Of a DNA stretch of 64,000 bases, positions 52,483 through 61,974 are shown one piece after another; within the stretch, counting starts at the first letter, position 1, and every line of letters begins with the position of its first letter. Origin of the DNA: Alistipes provencensis (GTDB taxonomy: Bacteria > Bacteroidota > Bacteroidia > Bacteroidales > Rikenellaceae); the NCBI RefSeq assembly GCF_900083545.1, contig NZ_LT559262.1:2265673-2329672 (forward strand). Direction: 5' to 3'. Position numbers and translations under genes: made by a program. The notes beneath the pieces were generated by a model that was given only the letters and a program-made list of their open reading frames with translations, made no database searches and was not told where the DNA came from.

Positions 52483-53628
52483 TTACTTGTCCCGGAGCAG
52501 TCTTCGGACGAATTCAGCCTCCCGGACGTCGTAGGGCGAGCCGTCGGGATGCAGTACGTCGTGGAACCACGGATCGGGTTCACGGGCGCCGCCGTCCCAC
52601 GACCAGGGCCACTTGGTGCAGGTCTTGCCGTCGACGAGGCCCCAGCAGAGGGCGCCTACCCGTTCGGCCTTGAAAAGCGCCAGCACGTTGTCGAAGCGGC
52701 TGCCGAAGTTTCGGGCCAGGTACTCCGTGCAGAGGATGGGGCGTCCGAGCGGCTTGTAACGTTCGTCGAGTTCGGACAGCACCTTGAAATGGTCGCTGTA
52801 CGAATGGAACGATACGATGTCCGAGACCGAGAAGATAAATTCGTTGAGGACGTTGAGGTCGGTGTTCCATACGCCGATTGTCAGGGGTTGCCGCGGACGG
52901 GCGTCGCGTGTCCAGCCCACCACCTTTGCCAGAAGACCGTAGGCTGTGACGCCCCGGTGGTTTTTCCAGCCGGGCTCGTTCCAGAGGTCCCATGCCAGAA
53001 CACGGTCGTCGCAGCGGAAAGTACCTACTACCTGTTTCACGAAGCGCTCCACCTGCGGGTAGGCGTCGGTGTCCTCCGTGCCGTCGGGTCGGAGATCGGG
53101 TGAGCCGCAGAAATAACGGTTGTGGCATCCCGGAACAGGTTCGGGTTGCGGTCCGGGTTTATTGACGCCTCCCGAGCCGGCGAAGAGGACCAGCATGGTC
53201 TTCATCCCGTGGCGGTCAGCGATCTCCAAGAACCGGTCGACGCGGCGGAGAAACCCTTCGGGGTCGGTTTTCCAGACGGTGCTCTGCAGGAAAACGCGCA
53301 GGCAGTTGAATCCCAGTTCTTCGGCCCATCCCAGTTCCTGATCGATGAGGTCGGGGGAGAAAGTCTCCTCCTGCCACATCTCCAACTGGTTGACGGCGTT
53401 GCGGGGGATGTAGTTGCATCCCGCCAGGAAAGGCTGTTCCGCATACCAGCGGGCCGCTTTGCGGGCCGTCCATTGCCGGGCGCCGCCGGGCACGACCGTT
53501 TGTCCGGCGGGCATGTCGCAGTAGGCATCGGCCTGCGTCTGGGCTGCAGACGTCAGGGTGAAGGTCGTCAGGACGAGTGCCGAGATGGCCCGGACAAGCC
53601 GGAATATGGAAACTCCGCTGTGCATCAT
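52483..53628 (-). CDS. GH5-like glycoside hydrolase (first of a tandem pair)
   Basis: 381 aa. Secreted or periplasmic (signal peptide ending near TSAAQ; no lipobox). TIM-barrel clan GH-A features: WYAEQPFLAGCNYIPR at strand 1, GFNCLRVFLQSTVW, acid/base Glu218 in LAWDLWNEPGW and nucleophile Glu302 in ILCTEYLAR. It matches the cellulase-family (GH5-type) pattern. The target linkage is not predictable by eye. Its start overlaps the stop of the paralogous gene upstream by 4 bases (ATGA), so the two are coupled. Confidence 0.87.
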   Translation of the reverse strand: MMHSGVSIFRLVRAISALVLTTFTLTSAAQTQADAYCDMPAGQTVVPGGARQWTARKAARWYAEQPFLAGCNYIPRNAVNQLEMWQEETFSPDLIDQELGWAEELGFNCLRVFLQSTVWKTDPEGFLRRVDRFLEIADRHGMKTMLVLFAGSGGVNKPGPQPEPVPGCHNRYFCGSPDLRPDGTEDTDAYPQVERFVKQVVGTFRCDDRVLAWDLWNEPGWKNHRGVTAYGLLAKVVGWTRDARPRQPLTIGVWNTDLNVLNEFIFSVSDIVSFHSYSDHFKVLSELDERYKPLGRPILCTEYLARNFGSRFDNVLALFKAERVGALCWGLVDGKTCTKWPWSWDGGAREPDPWFHDVLHPDGSPYDVREAEFVRRLLRDK

Positions 53629-54800
53629 TGCTCTCCGTTGTCGGTTACGCCGATGATTTTGTGCAGGAATTCCACCTCTTCGGGATACCGCGGCGTGCCG
53701 TCGGGATAGAGGATGTCGTGGAACCAGTACTCGGGCTCCGGGTCTCCGGCTACCGAACCCCAGGGCCAGATCGTGTTGGTCTTGCCCCAGACGAGGCCCC
53801 AGTTGATGGCGCCGATCCGGTATTGTTTCATGAAAGGAAGCGTGTTCTCAAACGTGCCTTTATAAGCGCCTCCGCGGGCCAGATATTCCGAACAGATCAC
53901 GGGGCGTCCGTAGGCCAGGATCGCCATGGCGAAATTCTTCATACCTACGAGTTGTGTCCCGGTATCGGTGTAGAGGTCTTCCCAGGGACTGTAACTGTGG
54001 TAGGAGTTGATGTCCGACATCGAGAGGGCGATTTCTCCGAATGCGGCGTGGTCGCGGTCGGGAGAGTGGATGCCTACGGTGATCGGCTGTACGGGCTGTT
54101 GTCCGCGTATCCACTGGATCGTCTTGGGCAACAGTTCGGAAACGATGTCTTCGCGTGTCGAGGCGGTGCCGGGTTCATTCCATGCCTCCCAGATGAGGAT
54201 GCGGTCGTCTTCGCGGTAACGGGCCACGACCTCCTCGACATACATGCGCATCAGGTCGAAACGTTCGGGAATGGCTTTTTCATTCTCGTCGATCACGGCC
54301 GGGTCGCCTTTGAAATCGAGGTTGTGGATGCCCGCTACGGGGTCGAGCTGTTTGCCGATCTGACAACGGTCCACGCGGTCTCCGGCTCCCGAGAAGAAGC
54401 AGAACATGACCTTGATGCCGTGTTTGTCAGTCAGTGTCAGGAAATCGTCGATGTTGCGGAAGAAAGCGTCGTGCTCGTACTCCCACACGGCGCTGTGCAG
54501 AAAGACGCGCACGGTGTTGAAACCCAGATCGGCGGCCCATCCCAACTCGCGGTCGATGGTTTCGTGGTCGTAGGTCGACGACTGCCACATCTCGATTTGG
54601 TTGATCGCCGTGCTCGGGAAGAAATTGCAGCCGACGATCCATGGCTGTGCGGCGTACCAGTCGCGGGCTTTCTCGAGCGACCACGGCTGAAGCGGTTCAT
54701 CGGGCAGGTCGGTGAAGCGGACGTCGCCTTCGACCTTGCTGCAGGCCGCCATTGCCGTCAGCAGCACCGACGTCAATAGGGGTAAAATGATCTTTTTCAT
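53625..54800 (-). CDS. GH5-like glycoside hydrolase lipoprotein (second of the pair)
   Basis: 391 aa paralogue of the adjacent downstream enzyme, but with a lipobox (Cys20 in TAMAACSKVEGD), so it is membrane- or surface-anchored. Same layout: WYAAQPWIVGCNFFPS, GFNTVRVFLHSAVW, acid/base Glu209 in LIWEAWNEPG and nucleophile Glu305 in VICSEYLAR. The pair probably splits work between surface and periplasm. An imperfect GC hairpin (54832-54860) lies between this gene and the lipoprotein gene upstream. Confidence 0.87.
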   Translation of the reverse strand: MKKIILPLLTSVLLTAMAACSKVEGDVRFTDLPDEPLQPWSLEKARDWYAAQPWIVGCNFFPSTAINQIEMWQSSTYDHETIDRELGWAADLGFNTVRVFLHSAVWEYEHDAFFRNIDDFLTLTDKHGIKVMFCFFSGAGDRVDRCQIGKQLDPVAGIHNLDFKGDPAVIDENEKAIPERFDLMRMYVEEVVARYREDDRILIWEAWNEPGTASTREDIVSELLPKTIQWIRGQQPVQPITVGIHSPDRDHAAFGEIALSMSDINSYHSYSPWEDLYTDTGTQLVGMKNFAMAILAYGRPVICSEYLARGGAYKGTFENTLPFMKQYRIGAINWGLVWGKTNTIWPWGSVAGDPEPEYWFHDILYPDGTPRYPEEVEFLHKIIGVTDNGEQ

Positions 54801-54823
54801 AAGCTGTACTCTGTCTGTTTGCG

Positions 54824-54860
54824 GTAAAAGAGGGAGGGGCTGCGGGGCAGCGCCCCTCCC
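54824..54860 (-). terminator. Possible intra-operon attenuator hairpin
   Basis: On the minus strand, GGGAGGGGC pairs with GCCCCTCCC, with an inner GCTGC/GCAGC, followed by TCTTTTACC. It lies in the 78-base gap upstream of the lipoprotein GH5 gene and may tune expression of the genes downstream. Confidence 0.45.
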
Positions 54861-54878
54861 GTGTCCGTTCCCCGGAGT

Positions 54879-56672
54879 TTATTCCTGCGTCTTGAGTCCG
54901 ATCGAGATACGGCGGATGATCTTGCGGTCGCCCTCTTCGGCGATGTAGAACGTATTGTCGTCGCCGAGTGCCAGACCTTTCGGAGTGTCGAAAGTGATGT
55001 TCTTCATATCGTCCGTCGGAGCGTTTGTCACGTCGTTCGTACCTTTGCTTCCGTTACCGGCGACGGTCGTAGTGGTCGGCGTCCCGTTGAGGTCGGTCAC
55101 TTTGCGCAGGGCGTGGTTGTGTCGTTCGACAAAATAGAGCGTTTCTCCCGTGGAGTCGAAACACATCTGTGTCGGGCCCAGCAGGCGCGAAGTGCCTACG
55201 GTACCGTCGGTGAATCCCACTTCATTCGCACTGGTGCTGCCGGCGATGATTTCACGTGTGTCTGCGTTGGCAATGGTATGGGAAACCGGATCATAGGCAT
55301 ACCGTTCGATGTAGGCTACCGGTTGCGAACCGGCAGCAGCCCCCGTATCGGTACCGTTGCTGCCCCGGGCGACATAGAGCCATTTTCCGTCGGGTGAGAA
55401 GACGACACGCGAAATATGGCTGTTCCATACGGCGTTCGGTCCGTCGGTGCTGCTGCAAGAAATATTGGGCTCGGTTGCCGTACTGCCGTCGGCGGAAACC
55501 AGCATGAACTGTGTCTCCGTACGCCAGTACCACCAGCGCGAAATGCTAACGACGGCATATCCGTCAACCGGATTGATTGCAACGTCTTCGTATTCGAAAT
55601 CGTTGTTGAAATCCTGATAGCCGACTGCCTCGGGAAAATCGCCGCTCGTGCGGCTGGACATCCAAACGTATTTGCTGTTCCGGTCGCGGGCCTCGCGGAT
55701 GATGTAGGCCAGCCGGTCATTTTCGACCGAAACCAGGCAGGTGATACGACCGCCGTCCCACCATGGATTATTATCTTGCGGAGCGCGGTAATAGGAGACA
55801 TTGCCGGCGGAATTGATCATCCGGACGCCGTTGTAGATTTCGCCTACATAGAGCGAACCGGTTTTGTCGTCGTAGGCGAGGCTCTGCGGTGCGAAGAATG
55901 TCGCCGAAAGGCGTCCTCCATTGTCGGCGCCCTGCGTGCCTGTTCCGGCATATACCTCCGAAGTTACGACGTATTCTTTTTTGAGCACTTGGAAATCGGT
56001 GAAAGTCTTGCTTTCTGTCTTGCCGTTGTCAACGCCGTATTTGATCTCGACTTTCAGTGCATAGTTGCCGAATGTGGCGTCTTCGGGAATGACGACGACG
56101 ATGGCACCGGGGGCTACCGATTTGATGTCAAGTCGTTTGTCGCCGAGCATAACCGTTACGAGTACCGGGTCAGAACCGAACTCCTTGCCCTCGATGGTCA
56201 GTTCGCCGCCCGGATAGATACCCGTTGCGGGTTTGTAGCCCGTGATTTCGGGTGTGCGGCCGCGCACTTCGAAGTCCACCTCGAAGGTGTGTGAAACCGT
56301 CTGTTCCCTGCCTTCGGTGTCGGTATAGCTCACTTGGGTCCGGAGCGGGTAGGTCCCGATCTCGAGCGTGGCGGGAACCGTGAACTTGATGACGGATTTG
56401 CCGACCTCCTTGACACTCATTTCCGTTTCGCCGAGGCTGACGGAAACCTTCGAAGCGTCGGTGCCGAAATTCTTGCCCAGCACCATCGCTTCGGTTTCGG
56501 TGCCTGCTTCGGCATATTCGGGCGTATAGGTCACGAATTCGGGTACTTTGGCCGTGCCGGGTTTCGTGCCGTCGTCTTCGGTTTCATCTTCGTTGCAGGC
56601 CGTACATGCGAGGGCCGCCGCCAGGCAGAGCGTCGCCGCATGCCGCAAACTGAATCTGTGGAAAAGTTTCAT
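54879..56672 (-). CDS. IPT/TIG-domain NHL-propeller lipoprotein
   Basis: 597 aa lipoprotein (Cys26 in ALACTACNEDETEDDG). Two IPT/TIG immunoglobulin-like domains (about 40-130: VPEFVTYTPEYAEAGTETEAMVLGKNFGTD; 135-235: TPEITGYKPATGIYPGGELTIEGKEFGSD) precede an NHL-type beta-propeller (SLAYDDKTGSLYVGEIYNGV ... LGPTQMCFDSTGETLYFVERHN ... PKGLALGDDNTFYIAEEGD). Probably a surface glycan-binding protein of the locus. Paralogous to the gene just upstream. Confidence 0.88.
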   Translation of the reverse strand: MKLFHRFSLRHAATLCLAAALACTACNEDETEDDGTKPGTAKVPEFVTYTPEYAEAGTETEAMVLGKNFGTDASKVSVSLGETEMSVKEVGKSVIKFTVPATLEIGTYPLRTQVSYTDTEGREQTVSHTFEVDFEVRGRTPEITGYKPATGIYPGGELTIEGKEFGSDPVLVTVMLGDKRLDIKSVAPGAIVVVIPEDATFGNYALKVEIKYGVDNGKTESKTFTDFQVLKKEYVVTSEVYAGTGTQGADNGGRLSATFFAPQSLAYDDKTGSLYVGEIYNGVRMINSAGNVSYYRAPQDNNPWWDGGRITCLVSVENDRLAYIIREARDRNSKYVWMSSRTSGDFPEAVGYQDFNNDFEYEDVAINPVDGYAVVSISRWWYWRTETQFMLVSADGSTATEPNISCSSTDGPNAVWNSHISRVVFSPDGKWLYVARGSNGTDTGAAAGSQPVAYIERYAYDPVSHTIANADTREIIAGSTSANEVGFTDGTVGTSRLLGPTQMCFDSTGETLYFVERHNHALRKVTDLNGTPTTTTVAGNGSKGTNDVTNAPTDDMKNITFDTPKGLALGDDNTFYIAEEGDRKIIRRISIGLKTQE

Positions 56673-56693
56673 ATGTGCAGTTTTTAAGGTTGT

Positions 56694-58109
56694 TTATTCG
56701 TTTTCGGGTTCGTTGCCGATGGTGATCTTGCGGATGTCGGCGAAACCTTCCTCCGCGACGTAGAAATTGCCTTTCGAGTCCATGCAGATACCCATCGGCC
56801 GTGAGAATACCGATTCCGCGAGTTTGCCGTTGGCGAAGGTGTCGGTATTGGTTTCGACATTGGGAGTGGGTATGCCGGCCAATGTCGTGACGACACCTTC
56901 GGGCGTGACTTTGCGGATGCAATGGTTCCAGCTGTCGGCGACGTAGAGATTGCCAGCGTCGTCGCAGCAGCCCCATTCGGGATAGGCGAAACGCGCTTCG
57001 GCGCCGGTGCCGTCGGCGTGGTCCCGTGCCGTGTCGGTTTTCAGACCGGCGAATTCCGGAGTTTCGCCCGTCAGCTGGTGCGATAGGGGGTCGTAATCGT
57101 ATGCGGAAATGAAGTTCCACCCTTTGTGGATGATGTAGAGCCGCTTTCCGTCCTTCGAGAAAACGGGCCGTGATTGGGCCGTGACACCGATGGGGGTGTA
57201 TCCGGTGGCTTCGGAGGAGGTGTGGGTGTCGGGATCGTAAAAATAGATGCGGCTCGATCCGTCCTGATTGCGGCAGATGACGATCCGCTCGTCGACGGGG
57301 TTGACGGCAAGTCCTTCGCAGTCGGGACGGTCGTCTGTAGAATCCGAATACCAGGTCGTATAACCGTCGCTCCTGAGGGCATAGCCCAGATAAGGACCGT
57401 CGGCCTGTGAACGGTTGACCAGTATCCACAGCCGCGAATGGTCTTTCGAAAAAGCCATGCAGCGGAACCGGTAATCCCATTCGCTCGTGGCAATATTGCC
57501 CTGGTTGTTACTGGGGTCGCCGGCTCCGTACATCTTGAGCATCCAGGAGGTTTCGCCGTTCGACAGCAGACGGATGCCGCGGGCCCACTCGGCCAGATAG
57601 AAATTGTCCTCGTTGTCGGAGATCAACAGACTGGGGGCGTAGAGGCACGAGGTGAGCAACGGACCGAAATAATGCTGCCCCGTGACACCGGTGCGTCCGG
57701 CAAAGGTAGAAACGTTGGATTCGACGGTGTAGGTGAAGAGGGTTTCGAAAGTCTTTTCATAGAGCTGCAGATTCCCCCCCCCGCTGCTACGGCGCAGTCC
57801 GATACATATTTCACCCGATCCGCACTCGTCGGGAACGACGGCAGAGATGGCCGTATCGGTGACGCCGGTGATCTTGGCCGGGGTCGAGTTGATGAGTACC
57901 GTGATGTGCGAGGCATCGGTACCGAAGTAGCTGCCGGTGATGGTTATGACGTCGCCCGCCTGTCCCCGTTCGGGTGAGAAGGCAGTAAAGACCGGGGCTT
58001 GGGTCGGTTCGCTGTCGGTCTTGCCGCCCGTCTTGTCGTCGCTGCATCCCGGGCCCAAAAGCACGCAGCACAATAGCGCTGCATACTGGAAATGCGTAAG
58101 AAATTTCAT
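56694..58109 (-). CDS. IPT/TIG-domain NHL-propeller lipoprotein with G9 coding tract
   Basis: 471 aa lipoprotein (Cys22 in LLGPGCSDDKTGGKTD). One IPT/TIG domain (about 40-125: APVFTAFSPERGQAGDVITI) and an NHL propeller (SLLISDNEDNFYLAEWARGI, CCDDAGNLYVADSWNHCIR, GICMDSKGNFYVAEEGFADI). At plus-strand 57774-57782 the coding strand has nine consecutive G, encoding GGG after RRSS, near the junction of the two domains. The frame is intact as sequenced, but such a tract could slip. It precedes its paralogue by 21 bases. Confidence 0.88.
   Translation of the reverse strand: MKFLTHFQYAALLCCVLLGPGCSDDKTGGKTDSEPTQAPVFTAFSPERGQAGDVITITGSYFGTDASHITVLINSTPAKITGVTDTAISAVVPDECGSGEICIGLRRSSGGGNLQLYEKTFETLFTYTVESNVSTFAGRTGVTGQHYFGPLLTSCLYAPSLLISDNEDNFYLAEWARGIRLLSNGETSWMLKMYGAGDPSNNQGNIATSEWDYRFRCMAFSKDHSRLWILVNRSQADGPYLGYALRSDGYTTWYSDSTDDRPDCEGLAVNPVDERIVICRNQDGSSRIYFYDPDTHTSSEATGYTPIGVTAQSRPVFSKDGKRLYIIHKGWNFISAYDYDPLSHQLTGETPEFAGLKTDTARDHADGTGAEARFAYPEWGCCDDAGNLYVADSWNHCIRKVTPEGVVTTLAGIPTPNVETNTDTFANGKLAESVFSRPMGICMDSKGNFYVAEEGFADIRKITIGNEPENE
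57774..57782. repeat. Nine-base C/G homopolymer inside a coding sequence
   Basis: C9 on the plus strand (G9 on the coding strand) within the IPT/NHL lipoprotein gene. Gain or loss of one base would truncate the protein after about 110 residues. Confidence 0.8.
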
Positions 58110-58138
58110 ATCACGAAAGTTTCAGGTTAGAAAATCGG

Positions 58139-59374
58139 CTATTTGGTGTGGAGCAGGATGCCCGGGATGTCGAACAGCCGCTTGGCCATGGCATAGTTAC
58201 CTTCGACACTCGGATGCAGCAGGTCGGACTGGAACATCGAGGCGTCCTGACGGTGCGTGTCGCCTTCGTAGGCCGTTGCCAGATCAAAGCGGCAACTGGC
58301 GACCTCCAGTTCGTCGCAGACCGAGCCGATAGTTTCGTTCACGGTATAGCTGCTGTCGTCGCTTTTGACGGGAATGCGGTTGAGAACGGGTATTGCGCCG
58401 TAGCTGCGGATCAGCTCGACGAGTTCGACGAGTTTTTCACGCGTATTGCCGCCGTTGGTGCCGATCGTCACCATCACGTATTTGGGCCGGATGACCGGGA
58501 CCTCGTTGGCCACACGGACCAGCACCCCGTCGATGGTCGAACCGCTCTGGCCCGAAAAGACCACACGACCGTTGAGCCACGAAGCCATTACCTGTCCGTA
58601 GCGGGCCGATTCGCGGATGTGGTCACCTTCGGTGATGGAGTTGCCGATAATATACATCAACGGTTCGGAGGCTACGGTAGCTGCTATCTCCACCTGCTTG
58701 ATATAAGGAGACTTGCCCGAGAGACGGCGCATGCCGAAGACATTGTTCTGGCGGCCGCCCTTGAACTCGTTCTGCTGAATGGTGTTGCCCCCGGTGTTGG
58801 AGTCGAGTTCCGATGCCGTAGCCACGGACGCCGTTGCGCCGGTAGTTTCGTCGGTGATGGTGAACGTGTTGCTGCGGAAGGATTTCACAGCTTCGAGCGT
58901 GTAGACGTGCCCGTTTTCTACCGGGAAGGATACCGAAGATTCTACCTTCGCCTCGTCCCGGTAGGTGTGGATGTTAAGCGTTCCCTCCGCGGCATCCACC
59001 GTGAAGAGCGAGCCGCCGCTGCCGTCGCGCTCGAGCCAGTGCAGCCCGAAACGGGTGTCGTCGAAAAGCGACAGGCGCACGCGTGTTACACGTTCTTCGA
59101 AAGTGATACGGCGGTCCAGACCGAGATAGAGGGCCGCATCGTCCTGGCCGTCGAACGTCAGGCCGCGTTCATCGAGGACCCACGAACCGTAATTCTCGAT
59201 GTTGGAAAAGTCGGCCAGGGCCGTTTCGCCGTCTGCGAGGAAATTGTACTTGAGCAGGGTCAACTCCTGAACGGTGCTCTTTTCCGGTTCATAGGGCCGG
59301 AAATCGTAGTCGTCCGTACATGCGAAATTTCCTGACAACAGAAAAAACAGAAATAGCGTCAAAGATTTTTTCAT
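58139..59374 (-). CDS. SGNH/GDSL-type esterase lipoprotein
   Basis: 411 aa lipoprotein (Cys19 in NFACTDDYDFRPYEP). Residues 40-215 look like a LamG/beta-sandwich carbohydrate-binding module (GLTFDGQDDAALYLGLDR). The SGNH hydrolase follows: block I IIGNSITEGDH (Ser nucleophile, GNS in place of GDS), block II SGQSGSTIDG, block III TIGTNGGNT, block V DLLHPSVEGN with the Asp/His pair. Likely deacetylates polysaccharide. It is the first gene of the minus-strand locus, with a -7 box at 59557-59564. Confidence 0.87.
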   Translation of the reverse strand: MKKSLTLFLFFLLSGNFACTDDYDFRPYEPEKSTVQELTLLKYNFLADGETALADFSNIENYGSWVLDERGLTFDGQDDAALYLGLDRRITFEERVTRVRLSLFDDTRFGLHWLERDGSGGSLFTVDAAEGTLNIHTYRDEAKVESSVSFPVENGHVYTLEAVKSFRSNTFTITDETTGATASVATASELDSNTGGNTIQQNEFKGGRQNNVFGMRRLSGKSPYIKQVEIAATVASEPLMYIIGNSITEGDHIRESARYGQVMASWLNGRVVFSGQSGSTIDGVLVRVANEVPVIRPKYVMVTIGTNGGNTREKLVELVELIRSYGAIPVLNRIPVKSDDSSYTVNETIGSVCDELEVASCRFDLATAYEGDTHRQDASMFQSDLLHPSVEGNYAMAKRLFDIPGILLHTK

Positions 59375-59556
59375 AGATCAGTTGTTTAGGTTCTGGTTTT
59401 GGCTGTCACCACATGGTCCCGGGCCGGCCTGCGATGACAAGTTATTATTAAGACATCCCGGCGGAGAAAAGACACATCCCGGCAACCGATTTTTTTTATT
59501 TGCATTTTTTTTGTGTGGGAAAACAGCGGTCGGTTGTCTTTATATAAAAACCGCGA

Positions 59557-59564
59557 CAAATCTA
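59557..59564 (-). promoter_or_regulatory. Candidate -7 box for the minus-strand polysaccharide locus
   Basis: The minus strand reads TAGATTTG (exact TAnnTTTG), about 180 bases upstream of the SGNH gene start. The leader is AT-rich with T8 and A-rich runs (about 59488-59513). The divergent GDPD gene starts at 59592. Confidence 0.4.
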
Positions 59565-59591
59565 CCTACAACTTCTAATACCAGAATGCTT

Positions 59592-61961
59592 ATGAAGAGA
59601 AAACTTCTACTGTTCGCACTGCTTCCGGCCCTGACGGCGATGCTGACCTGCACGTCGTGCGGAGACGATGGCACCGACGGCTCGGGAAAAGCCGTGTTTA
59701 CACTCGGATCGCCCGATGACGGGAATGATCCTTCCGCCGTGCGGATCAGTTCCGGCAATTATTCGAAGATTTTCACGATTGAAACCCCCGGTGCATGGCG
59801 GATCGAGAAATCCGAAACGGCCGGATGGCTCTCGGTGCGTCCCGAATCGGGCGAAGGGGCTGCGTCGGTCTATTTTTCGGCGGCGTCCAACGATAATCCT
59901 GAGCCGCGCAGCGCGGATATCATCTTCTATGCCGGCGCACAGCCGGTGCATACGCTCGTTTTCGAGCAGGCCGCGAATACGCCCTATTTGACCATTACGC
60001 CCGAGACGGGTTCCGTTCCGGTGGGCGGAGGCGACATCACGCTGCTCGTCGATACGAATCTCGGGGAGTGGGATTACGCCGTGGCGAGTGGCGATGGCGA
60101 GTGGCTCGCCGAAAAGGCGAAGACCAGCACCAGCCTGACACTGACGGCTGCCGCCAACGAACGTTTTTCGCAGTTGAAGGCCACCGTGACCTTCTCCGTT
60201 ACAGGCTATCCCGATTTGAAACAGGAGGTCGAGGTGACGCAGAACGGTTTCACGGCCGATCTGCTCGATCTGGTTTTCAATAACGACGGCACGGCCACCG
60301 ACATCTCCCCGATGCATAATGTCGTGGAATGTTTGCCCGGGGCGTCGCTGATGACCTATTACAACGACAGTTACGGACGCTATGTCGCCCGGTTCAACCA
60401 CGAACCCGGGGCCAATCCCTCGTCGGGGTATTACAAGGTCGACTATTTCAACAACCAGACTTTCCGGGATGCGCTGGCCGACGGACATACGCTGGAGGTG
60501 CTTGTGATGTTCGATGCCGAGGCCGACGGGGAAAAGGAGATCAAGCCGCTCAGTTCGATGCAGGGCGGCGGTACCGGGTTCCTCATCACCAAGAAAGACA
60601 GAGGAACGGAGCTTACTTTTCTGCCGCACCTCACCTCCGGAGGTTGGCAGTGGACGCGCAGCGGTGTCACGCCCCAGCGTGCCAAATACTACCACTTGGT
60701 GGGTGTCTGGGACAAGACGGCGCAGAAATCGCGCATCTATGTCAACGGTGAACAGAAAGCGGAGATCGCCGCCGAGGGGAACTTCAATTTCCCGAACAAC
60801 GACAACTGCTATTGGTTCGGTATCGGCTGCGATGCCGGGGACAATAAGGCGGAAGCCGGCTGGCGGGGCGATATAGCTATTGTGCGCATCTACGGCGACC
60901 CGCTTTCGGCCGACAAGGTAGCCGCGCTCTGGAATGAGGTGAAGGACCTCGAGCCGCAGGGTAGTGTCATTGAGCTTTCGGATATCACCTTCCTGCCGAA
61001 TGCTTTAGTGAAGGCCGGTTCGGTCTATAAGGTTTTGGGCAAGGGTTTCCAGGCGGGCGATCGCATGCGGCTCGAATCCGTGGACGATGAGAAGAGCTCC
61101 TTCCTCTGCGATGCGACAGTGACCGACGCCTCGATCGGATTCGAAATTCCCGGAGGATTCGTATCGGGTAATTATCGGATGGTTCTGATGCGGGGCGACG
61201 CCCGTTGTCCGATTGGGTTCGTGGAGCTGACGCTCTCGGACAATCCCACCCTGCAGAACCTTCCGCAGGTGATCGCCCACCGGGGCTTCCACACGACGAA
61301 CGGCGCGGCAGAGAATTCGCTGGCTTCGCTCGAGGCGGCCATTGCGCTCGGGGTCTACGGCTCGGAGGCCGATTTTTACATCACGCGCGACGGGGTGGTC
61401 GTTTCCAACCACGATCCCGATATTAACGGGGTGAAGATCGAGAGTGCCGATTATGACGATATCAAGGATATCGAACTTTCCAACGGCGAAAAGGTCGCCA
61501 CGCTGGATGTCTACCTCGATGAGATTGCGGAAGCTGTAACGAAACTCATTATCGAGATAAAGCCACACTCCACGACGGAACACAACAACCGGGTGGTCGA
61601 CGCCATCGTCGGGGAACTCGCCGCACGCGGTATGAACGACCGGGTTGATTTCATCTCGTTCAATTATGCCATCTGCCAGCGTTTGGCAGCCAAGGTCCCG
61701 GGTGCGCTTGTCGGTTATCTTCAGGGTGACAAGTCCCCGTGGTCGATGTCGCCGGATATCAAGTGTATCGACTATTCGATGGCGGCCCTGCGGCAGAATC
61801 CGCGTTGGGTACGGGATGCCCATGCACGCGGAATGAAGGTCAATGTGTGGACTGTCAATTCGCAGGCCGATATGATGGAATTCATTGGCATGGGTGTCGA
61901 TTTCATTACGACCGACCATCCCGATACGCTCCGGGAAATGCTTTCGGAACTTGCCGAATAG
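59592..61961 (+). CDS. BACON-LamG-glycerophosphodiester phosphodiesterase lipoprotein
   Basis: 789 aa lipoprotein (Cys23 in MLTCTSCGDDGTDGSG). Two BACON domains (about 30-120: FTIETPGAWRIEKSETAGWL; 125-215: LLVDTNLGEWDYAVASGDGEWL) and a LamG/concanavalin-like module (about 225-440: YHLVGVWDKTAQKSRIYVNG) are followed by an IPT-like strand region and a C-terminal GDPD barrel. The GDPD part has VIAHRGFHTTNGAAENSLAS (HRG and EN), EADFYITRDGVVVSNHDPDI and IIEIKPH: the metal and catalytic residues are all present. It would hydrolyse glycerophosphodiesters at the surface. An ATG two codons upstream (59586) is also possible. Confidence 0.9.
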   Translation: MKRKLLLFALLPALTAMLTCTSCGDDGTDGSGKAVFTLGSPDDGNDPSAVRISSGNYSKIFTIETPGAWRIEKSETAGWLSVRPESGEGAASVYFSAASNDNPEPRSADIIFYAGAQPVHTLVFEQAANTPYLTITPETGSVPVGGGDITLLVDTNLGEWDYAVASGDGEWLAEKAKTSTSLTLTAAANERFSQLKATVTFSVTGYPDLKQEVEVTQNGFTADLLDLVFNNDGTATDISPMHNVVECLPGASLMTYYNDSYGRYVARFNHEPGANPSSGYYKVDYFNNQTFRDALADGHTLEVLVMFDAEADGEKEIKPLSSMQGGGTGFLITKKDRGTELTFLPHLTSGGWQWTRSGVTPQRAKYYHLVGVWDKTAQKSRIYVNGEQKAEIAAEGNFNFPNNDNCYWFGIGCDAGDNKAEAGWRGDIAIVRIYGDPLSADKVAALWNEVKDLEPQGSVIELSDITFLPNALVKAGSVYKVLGKGFQAGDRMRLESVDDEKSSFLCDATVTDASIGFEIPGGFVSGNYRMVLMRGDARCPIGFVELTLSDNPTLQNLPQVIAHRGFHTTNGAAENSLASLEAAIALGVYGSEADFYITRDGVVVSNHDPDINGVKIESADYDDIKDIELSNGEKVATLDVYLDEIAEAVTKLIIEIKPHSTTEHNNRVVDAIVGELAARGMNDRVDFISFNYAICQRLAAKVPGALVGYLQGDKSPWSMSPDIKCIDYSMAALRQNPRWVRDAHARGMKVNVWTVNSQADMMEFIGMGVDFITTDHPDTLREMLSELAE

Positions 61962-61974
61962 CATACGCCGAACG

